NCBI RefSeq assembly: GCF_008386395.1
Contig: NZ_CP043761.1
Coordinates: 1,922,001 to 1,986,000, forward strand
Reading direction: 5' to 3'
Origin: Paenibacillus sp. 37
Lineage (GTDB): Bacteria; Bacillota; Bacilli; Paenibacillales; Paenibacillaceae
Length of the DNA stretch: 64,000 nt
Part shown: in pieces, positions 16,841 through 26,603 of the stretch
How the letters are laid out: every line of letters begins with the position of its first letter
How positions within the stretch are numbered: the first letter of the stretch is position 1
Made by a program: the position numbers and the translations under genes
Notes under the pieces: model-generated
Told to the model about the DNA's origin: nothing
The model's database searches: none
The model's input: only the letters and a program-made list of their open reading frames with translations

Positions 16841-18592
16841 ATGGGAGCTCAAATTCCAGAAGTACGATCGACAGATGAATTACGTGAAAAATGGATGAAG
16901 CCGGAGGTCATTAGCGGTTCCGAGATTCTGCTGAGAAGCTTGTTGCTTGAAGGTGTGGATTGCGTATTTGGTTACCCGGGTGGCGCGGTGTTGTACATTT
17001 ACGATGCAATGTATGGTTTCGAGGATTTCAAACACGTCTTAACCCGTCACGAACAAGGTGCAATTCATGCAGCTGACGGATATGCACGTGCAAGCGGCAA
17101 AGTTGGTGTTTGTATCGCTACCTCCGGGCCGGGAGCAACCAATCTGGTTACTGGAATAGCCACGGCATATATGGATTCTGTGCCGCTGGTTGTCATTACG
17201 GGAAATGTTAATTCCAGCCTGATCGGCTCGGATGCTTTCCAGGAAGCAGATATTACCGGGATTACAATGCCGATCACCAAACACAGCTATCTGGTAAAAG
17301 ATGTTAAGGATTTGTCGAGTATCATTCATGAGGCGTTCCATATTGCCAACACTGGCCGTAAAGGTCCTGTACTGATAGACATCCCGAAAGATGTATCAGC
17401 CAACAAAACCTTGTTTGAACCAAGTACTGAACCTGTTACATTAAGGGGGTACAATCCACGGACAGTACCAAACAAACTGCAGGTTGACCGTTTGGCTCAG
17501 GCCATTCAGGAAGCAGAACGTCCAATGATTCTGGCTGGTGGCGGTGTGGTATACTCGGGAGGACATGAAGAACTGTTCGAGTTTGTTGAGAAGACAGGCA
17601 TTCCAATTACGACTACTCTCCTTGGTCTAGGCGCATTCCCAAGTGGGCATGAACTATGGACAGGGATGCCAGGAATGCACGGAACATACACATCCAACCT
17701 GGCCATCCAACAGTCGGATCTGCTGATTAATATCGGCGCACGATTCGATGATCGGGTAACAGGCAAGCTGGACGGATTCGCTCCACATGCCAAAATCGTT
17801 CATATCGATATTGATCCGGCTGAGATTGGTAAAAACATTGCAACTGATATTCCAATCGTTGGTGATGTGAAGACCGTACTTGAAATAGCCAACAAAGAAG
17901 TTGGACGTGCAGAGCGTGCAGATGCATGGAGAGACCAGATCAAACAGTGGAAACAAGAGAAGCCGTACAGCTATACGGATTCAGACGAAGTGCTGAAACC
18001 GCAGTGGGTTGTTGAAATGTTGAATGATACAACCAAAGGTGAAGCGATTGTGACTACGGATGTGGGACAACATCAGATGTGGGCGGCACAGTATTACAAG
18101 TTTAATCAACCACGTTCATGGGTAACTTCGGGTGGTCTCGGAACGATGGGCTTTGGATTCCCTTCTGCAATTGGTGCTCAGATGGCCAATCCGGACAGAC
18201 TCGTTATCTCCATTAACGGTGACGGCGGAATGCAGATGTGTTCCCAAGAACTCGCAATCTGTGCTATTAACAATATACCGGTAAAAATTGTGATCATTAA
18301 CAATCAGGTACTCGGAATGGTTCGCCAATGGCAGGAACTCATCTATGAGAACCGGTACAGCCACATTGATCTGGCAGGAAGTCCGGATTTTGTAAAACTG
18401 GCTGAAGCATATGGTGTGAAAGGATTGCGTGCAACGAATAAAGAAGAAGCAGCGCGTGCTTGGCAGGAAGCTTTGGATACACCAGGACCAGTCGTTGTAG
18501 AATTCGTAGTACGCAAGGATGAAAATGTGTACCCAATGGTTCCGCAGGGAGCAACAATTGATCAAATGCTGATGGGGGATGCTGACGAATGA
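16841..18592 (+). CDS. ilvB: Acetolactate synthase, large (catalytic) subunit
   Basis: Thiamine-diphosphate enzyme making acetolactate or acetohydroxybutyrate, the first common step to valine, leucine and isoleucine. 583 residues, the usual length. Visible: the N-terminal TPP domain (GYPGGAVLYIYDA and the RHEQGA glutamate), the central FAD/NAD-like domain, and the C-terminal GDGGMQM...NN TPP/Mg motif. GAGAGGAGG precedes the ATG. It overlaps ilvN by 4 bp (ATGA). Confidence 0.96.
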   Translation: MGAQIPEVRSTDELREKWMKPEVISGSEILLRSLLLEGVDCVFGYPGGAVLYIYDAMYGFEDFKHVLTRHEQGAIHAADGYARASGKVGVCIATSGPGATNLVTGIATAYMDSVPLVVITGNVNSSLIGSDAFQEADITGITMPITKHSYLVKDVKDLSSIIHEAFHIANTGRKGPVLIDIPKDVSANKTLFEPSTEPVTLRGYNPRTVPNKLQVDRLAQAIQEAERPMILAGGGVVYSGGHEELFEFVEKTGIPITTTLLGLGAFPSGHELWTGMPGMHGTYTSNLAIQQSDLLINIGARFDDRVTGKLDGFAPHAKIVHIDIDPAEIGKNIATDIPIVGDVKTVLEIANKEVGRAERADAWRDQIKQWKQEKPYSYTDSDEVLKPQWVVEMLNDTTKGEAIVTTDVGQHQMWAAQYYKFNQPRSWVTSGGLGTMGFGFPSAIGAQMANPDRLVISINGDGGMQMCSQELAICAINNIPVKIVIINNQVLGMVRQWQELIYENRYSHIDLAGSPDFVKLAEAYGVKGLRATNKEEAARAWQEALDTPGPVVVEFVVRKDENVYPMVPQGATIDQMLMGDADE

Positions 18593-19071
18593 TTAGACAT
18601 ACGATTTCAATATTGGTAAACGATCAGCCAGGCGTCCTTCAGCGGGTATCAGGGTTGTTCGGTCGACGCGGATTTAACATTGAGAGCATTACAGTAGGTC
18701 AATCGGAAGAACCCGGACTCTCCCGGATGGTTATTGTCACCATTGGTGACGATAAAACGCTGGAGCAGATTGAGAAACAATTGTACAAAATCATCGATGT
18801 TATTAAAGTGGTTGATTTCAGCCTGAAACCGATGGTAGCCCGTGAACTTGCTTTGATTAAAGTGAAAGCAGAGCCTTCCGAGCGTCCTGAAATTCTGGGT
18901 GTGGTAGAAACATTCCGCGCATCGGTTGTAGATGTTGGTCCAGGCAGCCTGATCGTACAAGTAGTCGGAGATACGGACAAAATTGATGCTATGATTGAAT
19001 TGCTCAAGCCATATGGCATTCGCGAATTGTCCCGTACAGGCATTACTGCATTGGTACGCGGCAACGTATAA
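18589..19071 (+). CDS. ilvN: Acetolactate synthase, small (regulatory) subunit
   Basis: 160-residue regulatory subunit (ilvN/ilvH) that activates IlvB and confers valine feedback inhibition. The N-terminal ACT domain is clear (SILVNDQPGVLQRVSGLFGRR, then FNIESITVG). Start ATG overlaps the TGA of ilvB (ATGA), implying coupled translation and matched subunit amounts. Confidence 0.95.
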   Translation: MIRHTISILVNDQPGVLQRVSGLFGRRGFNIESITVGQSEEPGLSRMVIVTIGDDKTLEQIEKQLYKIIDVIKVVDFSLKPMVARELALIKVKAEPSERPEILGVVETFRASVVDVGPGSLIVQVVGDTDKIDAMIELLKPYGIRELSRTGITALVRGNV

Positions 19072-19201
19072 AGCTATAATGAATGAAGAGGGACGGCGGT
19101 TAGCTAACATATACAGTTGATCTTATGTGAGTGTCAGTCCCTTTACAGTTGTAATTTAACATTTTAGTGATGTAACGCTTGAAAATATAGCTACATTCCC
19201 G

Positions 19202-20325
<1,124 letters not shown>

Positions 20326-20385
20326 GCATTAACTTCTAGAACATGCACTTTAAGGTATTCAAGTAAACTTAGAGCTTTAACTGGG

Positions 20386-20418
20386 AATAGCGGCCGTGCT
20401 TATGCGTGAGCCGCTATT
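20386..20418 (+). repeat. Hairpin between ilvC and leuA
   Basis: 9-bp inverted repeat AATAGCGGC/GCCGCTATT (20386-20394, 20410-20418), 15-nt loop, no T-run. A candidate 3' stabiliser of a processed ilvC transcript. Confidence 0.65.
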
Positions 20419-20464
20419 GCTGGTTCAGAGAAACATATAATAACAAGTACAGGAGGTGCGAAGC

Positions 20465-22006
20465 GTGCGTAAAATCTATGTATTTGACACAACGCTGCGT
20501 GATGGAGAGCAATCCCCGGGAGTCAATCTGAACACTCGTGAAAAGGTGGAAATTGCCCATCAGCTCGAGCGGCTTGGCATTGACCGGATGGAAGCGGGTT
20601 TCCCGGCGGCATCTCCAGGTGACCTGGCAGCTGTCAATGCAGTAGCAAATGCGGTCAAAAATGTGACTGTAATTGGCTTGTCCCGTTCCAGAGAGCAAGA
20701 CATTGATGCGGTTAAAGAAGCACTTAAAGGTGCGCAGGACCCGTGCATTCACGTTTTCCTGGCAACTTCGCCTATTCACCGCCAACATAAATTGCGCATG
20801 GACAAAGCGCAGGTACTGGATACAGCTCGTTCCGCAATTCGTTATGCGAAGAAAACATTTTCGAAGATCGAATTCTCCCTTGAGGATGCAGGTCGTACCG
20901 AGTATGATTTCCTCGTGGAAATGGTGAATATGGCTGTTGAAGAAGGTGCAGCTGTCGTGAATATTCCGGATACGGTTGGTTACCTGAGCCCATATGAATA
21001 CGGAAACATTTTTAAACATCTCAAGGAGAATGTGCAAGGCATTGAAAAGGTACAGCTGAGTGCCCACTGTCATAATGACTTGGGTATGGCGACGGCCAAT
21101 ACACTTGCAGCCATTCTCAACGGAGCCGATCAGATCGAAGGTACGATCAATGGCATCGGTGAACGTGCGGGGAACACGGCGATCGAGGAAATTGCTATGG
21201 CACTGGAGACACGTCAGGAATTTTTCCAGGCGAAAACATCGCTGCAGTTGTCTGAAATTGCACGGACCAGTCGTTTGGTTAGTCGTTTGACAGGTATGGT
21301 TGTGCCTGGAAACAAAGCCATTGTTGGGGCAAATGCCTTCGCACATGAATCCGGCATTCACCAGGACGGCATGCTGAAGGAAAAAACAACGTATGAGATT
21401 ATGACTCCAGAGTCCATCGGTCTGAAGGAAAGTAAACTTGTACTGGGTAAACATTCTGGTCGTCATGCCTTCCGTGAACGGTTGATTGATCTGGGATATG
21501 AGCTGGAAGAAGAAGCATTGAATCGGGCTTTCGCCCAGTTCAAAGATCTGGCTGATAAGAAAAAAGAAGTTACTGACGAAGATCTGCTTGCCGTAATCGA
21601 AGAGAAATTGCAGGATGCACCTGAGGTGTATAAACTGGAATCCATCTTCGTAACGTACGGAGATGAATCGGTACCAACGGCCAAAGTCCGCATTGCAACG
21701 CTTGACGGGGATACGCTTGAGAAGCAAGCAGAGGGTAATGGATCGGTAGATGCAATCTACAATGCGATTGACCAAGTGAGTGGGGAAGACGTAACGTTGT
21801 CTGACTACTCCATCAAATCGGTAACGCATGGTAAGGATGCATTGGGTGAAGTACATGTTGTGCTGACTCAGAATCAGGTTTCGGTACAAGGACGCGGCGT
21901 AAGCACAGATATATTGGGTGCAAGTGCACGTGCCTATGTAGACGGCCTGAATCAATTGATTGAGAAGCGCAAGACATATACGAACCGTGTAAACGTTAAC
22001 CTGTAG
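20465..22006 (+). CDS. leuA: 2-isopropylmalate synthase
   Basis: First enzyme of the leucine branch: condenses acetyl-CoA with 2-oxoisovalerate. 513 residues from GTG 20465; AGGAGG at 20451-20456 is 8 nt upstream and overlaps the alternative GTG at 20456, so the later start is favoured. DRE-TIM motif FDTTLRDGEQ (7-16) and metal ligands in HCHNDLG; C-terminal allosteric LeuA domain present. Last gene of the T-box operon, 139 bp after ilvC. Confidence 0.95.
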   Translation: MRKIYVFDTTLRDGEQSPGVNLNTREKVEIAHQLERLGIDRMEAGFPAASPGDLAAVNAVANAVKNVTVIGLSRSREQDIDAVKEALKGAQDPCIHVFLATSPIHRQHKLRMDKAQVLDTARSAIRYAKKTFSKIEFSLEDAGRTEYDFLVEMVNMAVEEGAAVVNIPDTVGYLSPYEYGNIFKHLKENVQGIEKVQLSAHCHNDLGMATANTLAAILNGADQIEGTINGIGERAGNTAIEEIAMALETRQEFFQAKTSLQLSEIARTSRLVSRLTGMVVPGNKAIVGANAFAHESGIHQDGMLKEKTTYEIMTPESIGLKESKLVLGKHSGRHAFRERLIDLGYELEEEALNRAFAQFKDLADKKKEVTDEDLLAVIEEKLQDAPEVYKLESIFVTYGDESVPTAKVRIATLDGDTLEKQAEGNGSVDAIYNAIDQVSGEDVTLSDYSIKSVTHGKDALGEVHVVLTQNQVSVQGRGVSTDILGASARAYVDGLNQLIEKRKTYTNRVNVNL

Positions 22007-22027
22007 GCTCCGATGCAAGAAGCACGC

Positions 22028-22143
22028 ACCCTTCATTGAACTGAACTATAAGCCGAGACACATGTATGCTGCTAGAATAATCAATCTTTAATTTAATTGA
22101 TTTAGTAGATCGTTTCGGCTTACTTTGCTCCGTTCAGTGAGGG
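22028..22143 (+). repeat. Nested inverted repeats in the leuA 3' region
   Basis: Several paired arms nest around one axis: GAACTGAAC with GTTCAG, AAGCCGAGAC with TTTCGGCTT, and AATCAAT with ATTGATT. Together they could fold into one long rod just ahead of the terminator. Confidence 0.5.
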
Positions 22144-22147
22144 ACGT

Positions 22148-22187
22148 AAAGAGTCTGACTCTCCTGTGGAGGGTCAGACTCTTTTGC
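22148..22187 (+). terminator. Terminator of the ilvB-ilvN-ilvC-leuA operon
   Basis: 17-bp stem (22148-22164 with 22168-22184, one G-U), 3-nt loop, T-run. Confidence 0.92.
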
Positions 22188-22266
22188 TTGTATTTATATA
22201 ATTATGGCAGTGAAACACAGTGAATATTTTACGGTTATCATCACATTGACTTACGCTATCAAGCTA

Positions 22267-23247
22267 TTACCACGCGTATGCATTAGGTGCATGTCCACCT
22301 GGACCTGGGAAAATCTCATCCAGACGTTTGAGCACAGCTTCATCCAATGTCACGTCCAGACATTTGAGTGCGGTCTCAAACTGCTCCAGCGTACGTGGTC
22401 CGATAATCGGGGCGGTCACTGCAGGATTGGCTGCAACCCATGCTAAAGCCACCGTATCCTGTGGTTCACCGAGATCACGACACAGTGTGGCAAAGTCTTC
22501 AAGCTGAGTTTGCTGCTGCTCGATCCGTCCAGCGATCCCCCCGCTGCGTGTTCCTTCCACCTTCTGCAGAGCGTTACGTCCCAGTAAACCACCATCCAGT
22601 GGACTCCATGGAATGACGCCGAGGCCCAGCTCTTTGGCAGCGGGCAGTACTTCCAACTCAGGCAAACGACAGTTGAGACTATATTTATGTTGTTCGGAAA
22701 CCAGGCCGAGGAAATGACGATTTTTGGCTTCGCTTTGAGCGATTGCAATCTGCCATGCAGCAAAGTTACTTGATCCTACATAACCGATTTTACCCTGATG
22801 AACGGCATTCTCGAACGCACCCCACAGCTCATCCCATGATATGGCAGGGTCTACATGATGCATCTGGTACAGCTCAATATGATCGGTCTGTAAGCGGCGG
22901 AGGGAACCCTCGAGATGCCGTCTGATTTTGTAGGCGGAGAGGCCAGCTTCGTTGTTGGGACCATCTGTATCATCATGCATGGAGCCGTAGACTTTGGTGG
23001 CCAGAACGACTTTCTCACGTCTGCCACCACCCTGGTTGAACCAGCGTCCGATAATTTCTTCGGTAAGACCGGAATTCTCACCCCAGCCATAGATGTTAGC
23101 GGTATCAAAAAAGTTCACGCCTGCATCAAGTGCTGCGTCCATAATTCGAAAAGCTTCTTTTTCATCTGTAGCAGGCCCAAAATTCATGGTACCGAGACAG
23201 ATTCGGCTGACCTTGAGGCCTGATTTACCCAAATACGAATATTGCAT
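22267..23247 (-). CDS. Aldo/keto reductase
   Basis: NADPH-dependent aldo/keto reductase, 326 residues, TIM barrel. Catalytic tetrad is visible: Asp and Tyr in FFDTANIYGWG, Lys in VLATKVYG and His in YQMHHVD. A C-terminal cofactor-binding block (PIIGPRTLEQFE) is present. AGGAGGG precedes the ATG at 23247. It is transcribed against leuA and leuB and splits the leucine genes. Physiological substrate unknown. Confidence 0.9.
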   Translation of the reverse strand: MQYSYLGKSGLKVSRICLGTMNFGPATDEKEAFRIMDAALDAGVNFFDTANIYGWGENSGLTEEIIGRWFNQGGGRREKVVLATKVYGSMHDDTDGPNNEAGLSAYKIRRHLEGSLRRLQTDHIELYQMHHVDPAISWDELWGAFENAVHQGKIGYVGSSNFAAWQIAIAQSEAKNRHFLGLVSEQHKYSLNCRLPELEVLPAAKELGLGVIPWSPLDGGLLGRNALQKVEGTRSGGIAGRIEQQQTQLEDFATLCRDLGEPQDTVALAWVAANPAVTAPIIGPRTLEQFETALKCLDVTLDEAVLKRLDEIFPGPGGHAPNAYAW

Positions 23248-23480
23248 GTTGCTTATCCCTCCTGCGTACCTGATTTGAATTCAGCTATATTTTAACCCAG
23301 CCGGGAGGTCAGAACAACTTGGAAAGGCCAATCTCTATTGGCTTATAGGTAAAATCTATTAAAGTCATAGATTGTATATCTTGGTCAAATGACCTTGGAA
23401 TATGATACAAAAGAGAGAGTTAATATGAGACGTTACTTTATGAATAATTAATGAATGAAATATAAGGAGTGGACAACCCA

Positions 23481-24566
23481 ATGGCAGACGTAAAAAAAAT
23501 TGCAGTTATTGCAGGTGACGGAATCGGCCCTGAAGTCGTAGCTGAGGCTGAGAAAGTTCTTAAACGTACGGAGGAAGTATTCGGTTATCGTTTTGAGACA
23601 GAGCATGCCCTGTTTGGTGGAATCGCGATTGATGAGAAGGGTACACCTCTTCCTGAAGAAACACTGAGCGTATGTAAAAGTGCAGATGCGGTTCTGCTTG
23701 GAGCGGTTGGTGGTCCTAAATGGGATAACAACAGCAAAGAGCTTCGCCCGGAAACAGGCCTGCTGGGTATTCGCAAAGCACTTGGATTGTTCTCCAATCT
23801 GCGTCCGGCTGTTGTATTTGATTGCCTGAAGGATGCTTCAACTCTGAAGCCTGAAGTACTGGAAGGTACAGATCTGATGGTGGTACGTGAATTGACAGGT
23901 GGGATCTACTTCGGAGAGAAGTTCAGACGTGAAAGTGCACAGGGCGAAGAGGCTGTGGATACATGTGCATATAATGTAACAGAAGTGGAGCGGATCGTTC
24001 GTCAGGCATTCGAAATTGCGCAAGGACGTCGCAAAAAGCTGGCTTCTGTAGACAAAGCCAACGTATTGGAAACTTCCCGTCTCTGGCGTGAAGTTGTGAA
24101 CCGGGTAGCACCGGATTATCCGGATGTTGAACTGGAGCATGTACTGGTAGACAACTGCGCAATGCAATTGCTGCGTCGTCCGTCCAGCTTCGATGTCATC
24201 GTAACGGAAAACATGTTTGGAGATATCTTGAGTGATGAAGCAGCTATGCTGACAGGTTCCATCGGTATGCTTGCATCTGCTTCACTGGGAGAGGGCAGCT
24301 TCGGACTCTATGAACCGGTACATGGTTCCGCACCGGATATCGCAGGTCAAGGCCTCGCTAATCCGATTGCAACCATTCTCTCTTTGGCGTTGATGTTCCG
24401 TACAACCTTTGGTTATGCAGAAGGTGCGGATGCCATTGAAGCAGCTGTGTCGGATGTATTGAACGCAGGACACCGGACAAGTGATATTGCTGTAGACAAG
24501 AGCACAGCGATCAGCACGACCGAAATGGGCGATTTGATCGTGGCGGCTATTCAGAAACAGGCGTAA
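23481..24566 (+). CDS. leuB: 3-isopropylmalate dehydrogenase
   Basis: NAD-dependent oxidative decarboxylase of leucine synthesis. 361 residues from ATG 23481; the upstream GTG at 23469 lies inside the AAGGAG ribosome site. Motifs: the N-terminal [13 protein letters not shown], the substrate-binding ELTGGIYFG loop, the metal-binding DNCAMQL and SDEAAML blocks, and [12 protein letters not shown] for NAD. It is separate from leuA, with its own intergenic region; no T-box is seen in front of it. leuC and leuD are not in the window. Confidence 0.95.
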   Translation: MADVKKIAVIAGDGIGPEVVAEAEKVLKRTEEVFGYRFETEHALFGGIAIDEKGTPLPEETLSVCKSADAVLLGAVGGPKWDNNSKELRPETGLLGIRKALGLFSNLRPAVVFDCLKDASTLKPEVLEGTDLMVVRELTGGIYFGEKFRRESAQGEEAVDTCAYNVTEVERIVRQAFEIAQGRRKKLASVDKANVLETSRLWREVVNRVAPDYPDVELEHVLVDNCAMQLLRRPSSFDVIVTENMFGDILSDEAAMLTGSIGMLASASLGEGSFGLYEPVHGSAPDIAGQGLANPIATILSLALMFRTTFGYAEGADAIEAAVSDVLNAGHRTSDIAVDKSTAISTTEMGDLIVAAIQKQA

Positions 24567-24585
24567 TTATATTACCAACTACAGG

Positions 24586-24640
24586 CAGCCCTTTGTTTCC
24601 AGTTATGGAATGTACAGAGGGCTGTTCATTTATCATTTTT
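24586..24640 (+). terminator. Probable terminator after leuB
   Basis: 11-bp stem CAGCCCTTTGT with ACAGAGGGCTG (24586-24596, 24614-24624), then a T-rich tail ending in TTTTT. Confidence 0.7.
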
Positions 24641-24658
24641 GCCACGTAAAATCCTTAT

Positions 24659-24673
24659 TTATAATGATTATAA
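24659..24673 (+). promoter_or_regulatory. PerR box upstream of the peroxiredoxin gene
   Basis: TTATAATGATTATAA is an exact match to the PerR consensus TTATAATnATTATAA. Possible promoters: TTGCCA (24639-24644) with TATAAT (24660-24665, inside the box), or TTGACT (24693-24698) with TAACAT (24716-24721). PerR-Fe/Mn would repress and peroxide would derepress. Confidence 0.88.
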
Positions 24674-24843
24674 AAAAATAATGTTTATAATCTTGACTTT
24701 GGGAAGTCCGGATGATAACATTTTACTTGTACTTGTTATCAAGTATCAAATCATTTTAATTACAGGAAAGGCGTACGCGTTTTTCTTGATGATGAGCAAT
24801 CCGCAAGGTTGCTTACATAATCCCAAAGGAGGAATTTTTAGTT

Positions 24844-25383
24844 ATGGCAGAACGTTTGGTAGGTAGACCAGCACCGGATTTCGCAATGGAAACAGTATCG
24901 GGAGACGGACAAGACTTTGGTTCCGTTAAACTGTCCGATTATCGTGGCAAATGGCTTGTATTCTTCTTTTATCCTTTGGACTTCACATTTGTGTGCCCAA
25001 CTGAAATTACAGCTTTGAGCGTTGCTTCCGAGCAATTCAAAGCTTTGGATACAGAAATCCTTGGCGTGAGCGTAGACTCCGTACACAGCCACAAAGCATG
25101 GATCAACACACCTGTAGACAGCAATGGTCTGGGTCAATTGAACTTCCCATTGGCTTCCGATATCACGAAGCAAGTGGCTAAAGATTACGGCGTTCTGATC
25201 GAAGAAGAAGGCGTAGCATTGCGCGGTCTGTTCATCATCGATCCAGAAGGCGAATTGAAATATCAAGTGGTTAACCACAACGATGTAGGCCGTAGTGTTG
25301 AAGAAACACTTCGCGTACTGCAAGCACTGCAATCCGGCGGATTGTGTGCAATGAACTGGAAACCAGGCGACACTAACCTGTAA
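24844..25383 (+). CDS. Typical 2-Cys peroxiredoxin (AhpC/Prx1 family)
   Basis: Thiol peroxidase reducing hydrogen peroxide and organic peroxides. 179 residues; peroxidatic Cys51 in FVCPTEI and resolving Cys168 in GGLCAMNW near the C-terminus. The protein starts MAERLVGRPAPDF and lacks the longer C-terminal YF tail of eukaryotic enzymes. No AhpF reductase gene is adjacent, so thioredoxin is the likely reductant (inference). Upstream lies a PerR box, which fits peroxide induction. AAAGGAGG precedes the ATG. Confidence 0.93.
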   Translation: MAERLVGRPAPDFAMETVSGDGQDFGSVKLSDYRGKWLVFFFYPLDFTFVCPTEITALSVASEQFKALDTEILGVSVDSVHSHKAWINTPVDSNGLGQLNFPLASDITKQVAKDYGVLIEEEGVALRGLFIIDPEGELKYQVVNHNDVGRSVEETLRVLQALQSGGLCAMNWKPGDTNL

Positions 25384-25412
25384 GCCAGATTAACTTGAAC
25401 GGTTTTTGTTCA

Positions 25413-25446
25413 AGCCCTCATCCCGTTAGGGATTGAGGGCTTTTTG
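25413..25446 (+). terminator. Terminator after the peroxiredoxin gene
   Basis: 12-bp stem AGCCCTCATCCC/GGGATTGAGGGCT, followed by TTTTT. Confidence 0.9.
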
Positions 25447-25739
25447 CACCCTTTTGGCTGAAGTTATCACGAAGTTAATTAAAAGTGTTTGAACAAGCAG
25501 CTAAGCGTGTTAATAATATATTAGAAGAAAGTCTTCTTTTTATCTGTTGAAAGAGGAATTGATGGCCTTTAAGGCGAATAGGGTATGGAAACCCGGTAAA
25601 TATTCCGGTGCTCTGCATTTATAATCTGTACATGAATGTGATACACTGATGGAACTATTCCTTTTCGGAAGTGCTGTAAGTGTACGGGATGGCATTTTAA
25701 CAAAAAAGTCCCGGCACGTAATAAGGAGGGTGAACAAAA
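25447..25739 (+). other. Intergenic region before the small zinc-binding protein
   Basis: No gene seen. A promoter-like pair (TTGAAC 25489-25494, AATAAT 25512-25517) is followed within 6 nt by a 6-bp hairpin AGAAGA/TCTTCT (25523-25537) and TTTT, which could be a small attenuator. A TATAAT lies near 25620. Confidence 0.35.
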
Positions 25740-26156
25740 ATGAGTTACTGTTGTGGGGCAAGTATGGTTGGAACGAAGGGCACGCTGAAGCATTACCGCA
25801 CCCAGGTTCATAATGTTCCCCTGCTGTTTTGCCCGGTGTGTCACCGGGTCGAGGTGCATTATAAAGTGGAAAACGAATACGAAATTCTGGCTGAATATGC
25901 GCATGGAGACGGTGCATCCGAGATCGACTTTCAAGATTATGTTACAGAAGATGAGGATGCCATTTTCGAAAACTGTGTAAACCGTGAGAGCGAGGATGCC
26001 ATGGTCATTGTACAGCGCCAGATTGATATGGCTCTGGACCTGCTCAGGCTCGCCAAGGAAACCAAAGACGAGAAGTGGGAAAGCGAACTTAAACGTCGAT
26101 TAGCTGTGATGAGTCAGCGCAGACTGAAAATTCAGCATAATAAGACCGGACTATAG
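25740..26156 (+). CDS. Small zinc-ribbon-like protein of unknown function
   Basis: 138 residues. Cys pairs Cys4-Cys5 and Cys31-Cys34 (CPVC) at the N-terminus suggest a zinc ribbon. An acidic middle follows (EDEDAIFENC), then a helical C-terminal part rich in Arg/Lys (QIDMALDLLRLAKETKDEKW). The helical part vaguely recalls UVR/IDEAL-type helical motifs, but I cannot assign a family. GGAGGGTG precedes the ATG. Monocistronic, with its own terminator. Confidence 0.7.
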   Translation: MSYCCGASMVGTKGTLKHYRTQVHNVPLLFCPVCHRVEVHYKVENEYEILAEYAHGDGASEIDFQDYVTEDEDAIFENCVNRESEDAMVIVQRQIDMALDLLRLAKETKDEKWESELKRRLAVMSQRRLKIQHNKTGL

Positions 26157-26190
26157 ATGATCTCGGATATATCACCAATTAAAGATATTA

Positions 26191-26236
26191 AAAACGAAGC
26201 TGATTTGCCTATTGGGTGAAACGGCTTCGTTTTTGT
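26191..26236 (+). terminator. Terminator after the zinc-ribbon-like gene
   Basis: Inverted repeat AAAACGAAGC/GCTTCGTTTT (26191-26200, 26224-26233) with T-run. Confidence 0.8.
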
Positions 26237-26299
26237 GCTGTATTCTGGAACTAATTCGAGGTTTTTTTTAAAATAATTTCCATTCGACACTTTCTCCGA

Positions 26300-26329
26300 T
26301 TGACTCTCTTCTATAAACTTGTCTATGAT
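26300..26329 (+). promoter_or_regulatory. Probable promoter of the histidine kinase gene
   Basis: TTGACT (26300-26305), 18-bp spacer, TATGAT (26324-26329). The rest of 26237-26603 shows no other gene or clear element. Confidence 0.5.
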
Positions 26330-26603
26330 AAAAACAGACTTGCAAAAGAGGCGGAGCAAAAAATGTTCGTGTTTGGGAATAGGAGAAGGTCAGAATGGGA
26401 CAAACGTATATGATTTTCCGGATCGACTGTTGGTTACCGGGAATAGACCAGCTTGAGTTCCGGCCATGCCATCCATATTTTCGGCTCAGCCCCCCAACGA
26501 AAGGGCACCGGTAATGAAAAATAAAATCGGCCCTTCCTGTTTCTGTGATGATATGATGTCCGAATGGCAAGTTTATCATTTACGTGAAAAGGAGGAACCT
26601 GAC

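Noticed and set aside
20414..22036. 540-codon open frame antisense to leuA
   Set aside because: It mirrors leuA almost exactly, has no ribosome site, and its Cys/His/Phe-rich composition is typical of a reverse-strand shadow of a codon-biased gene.
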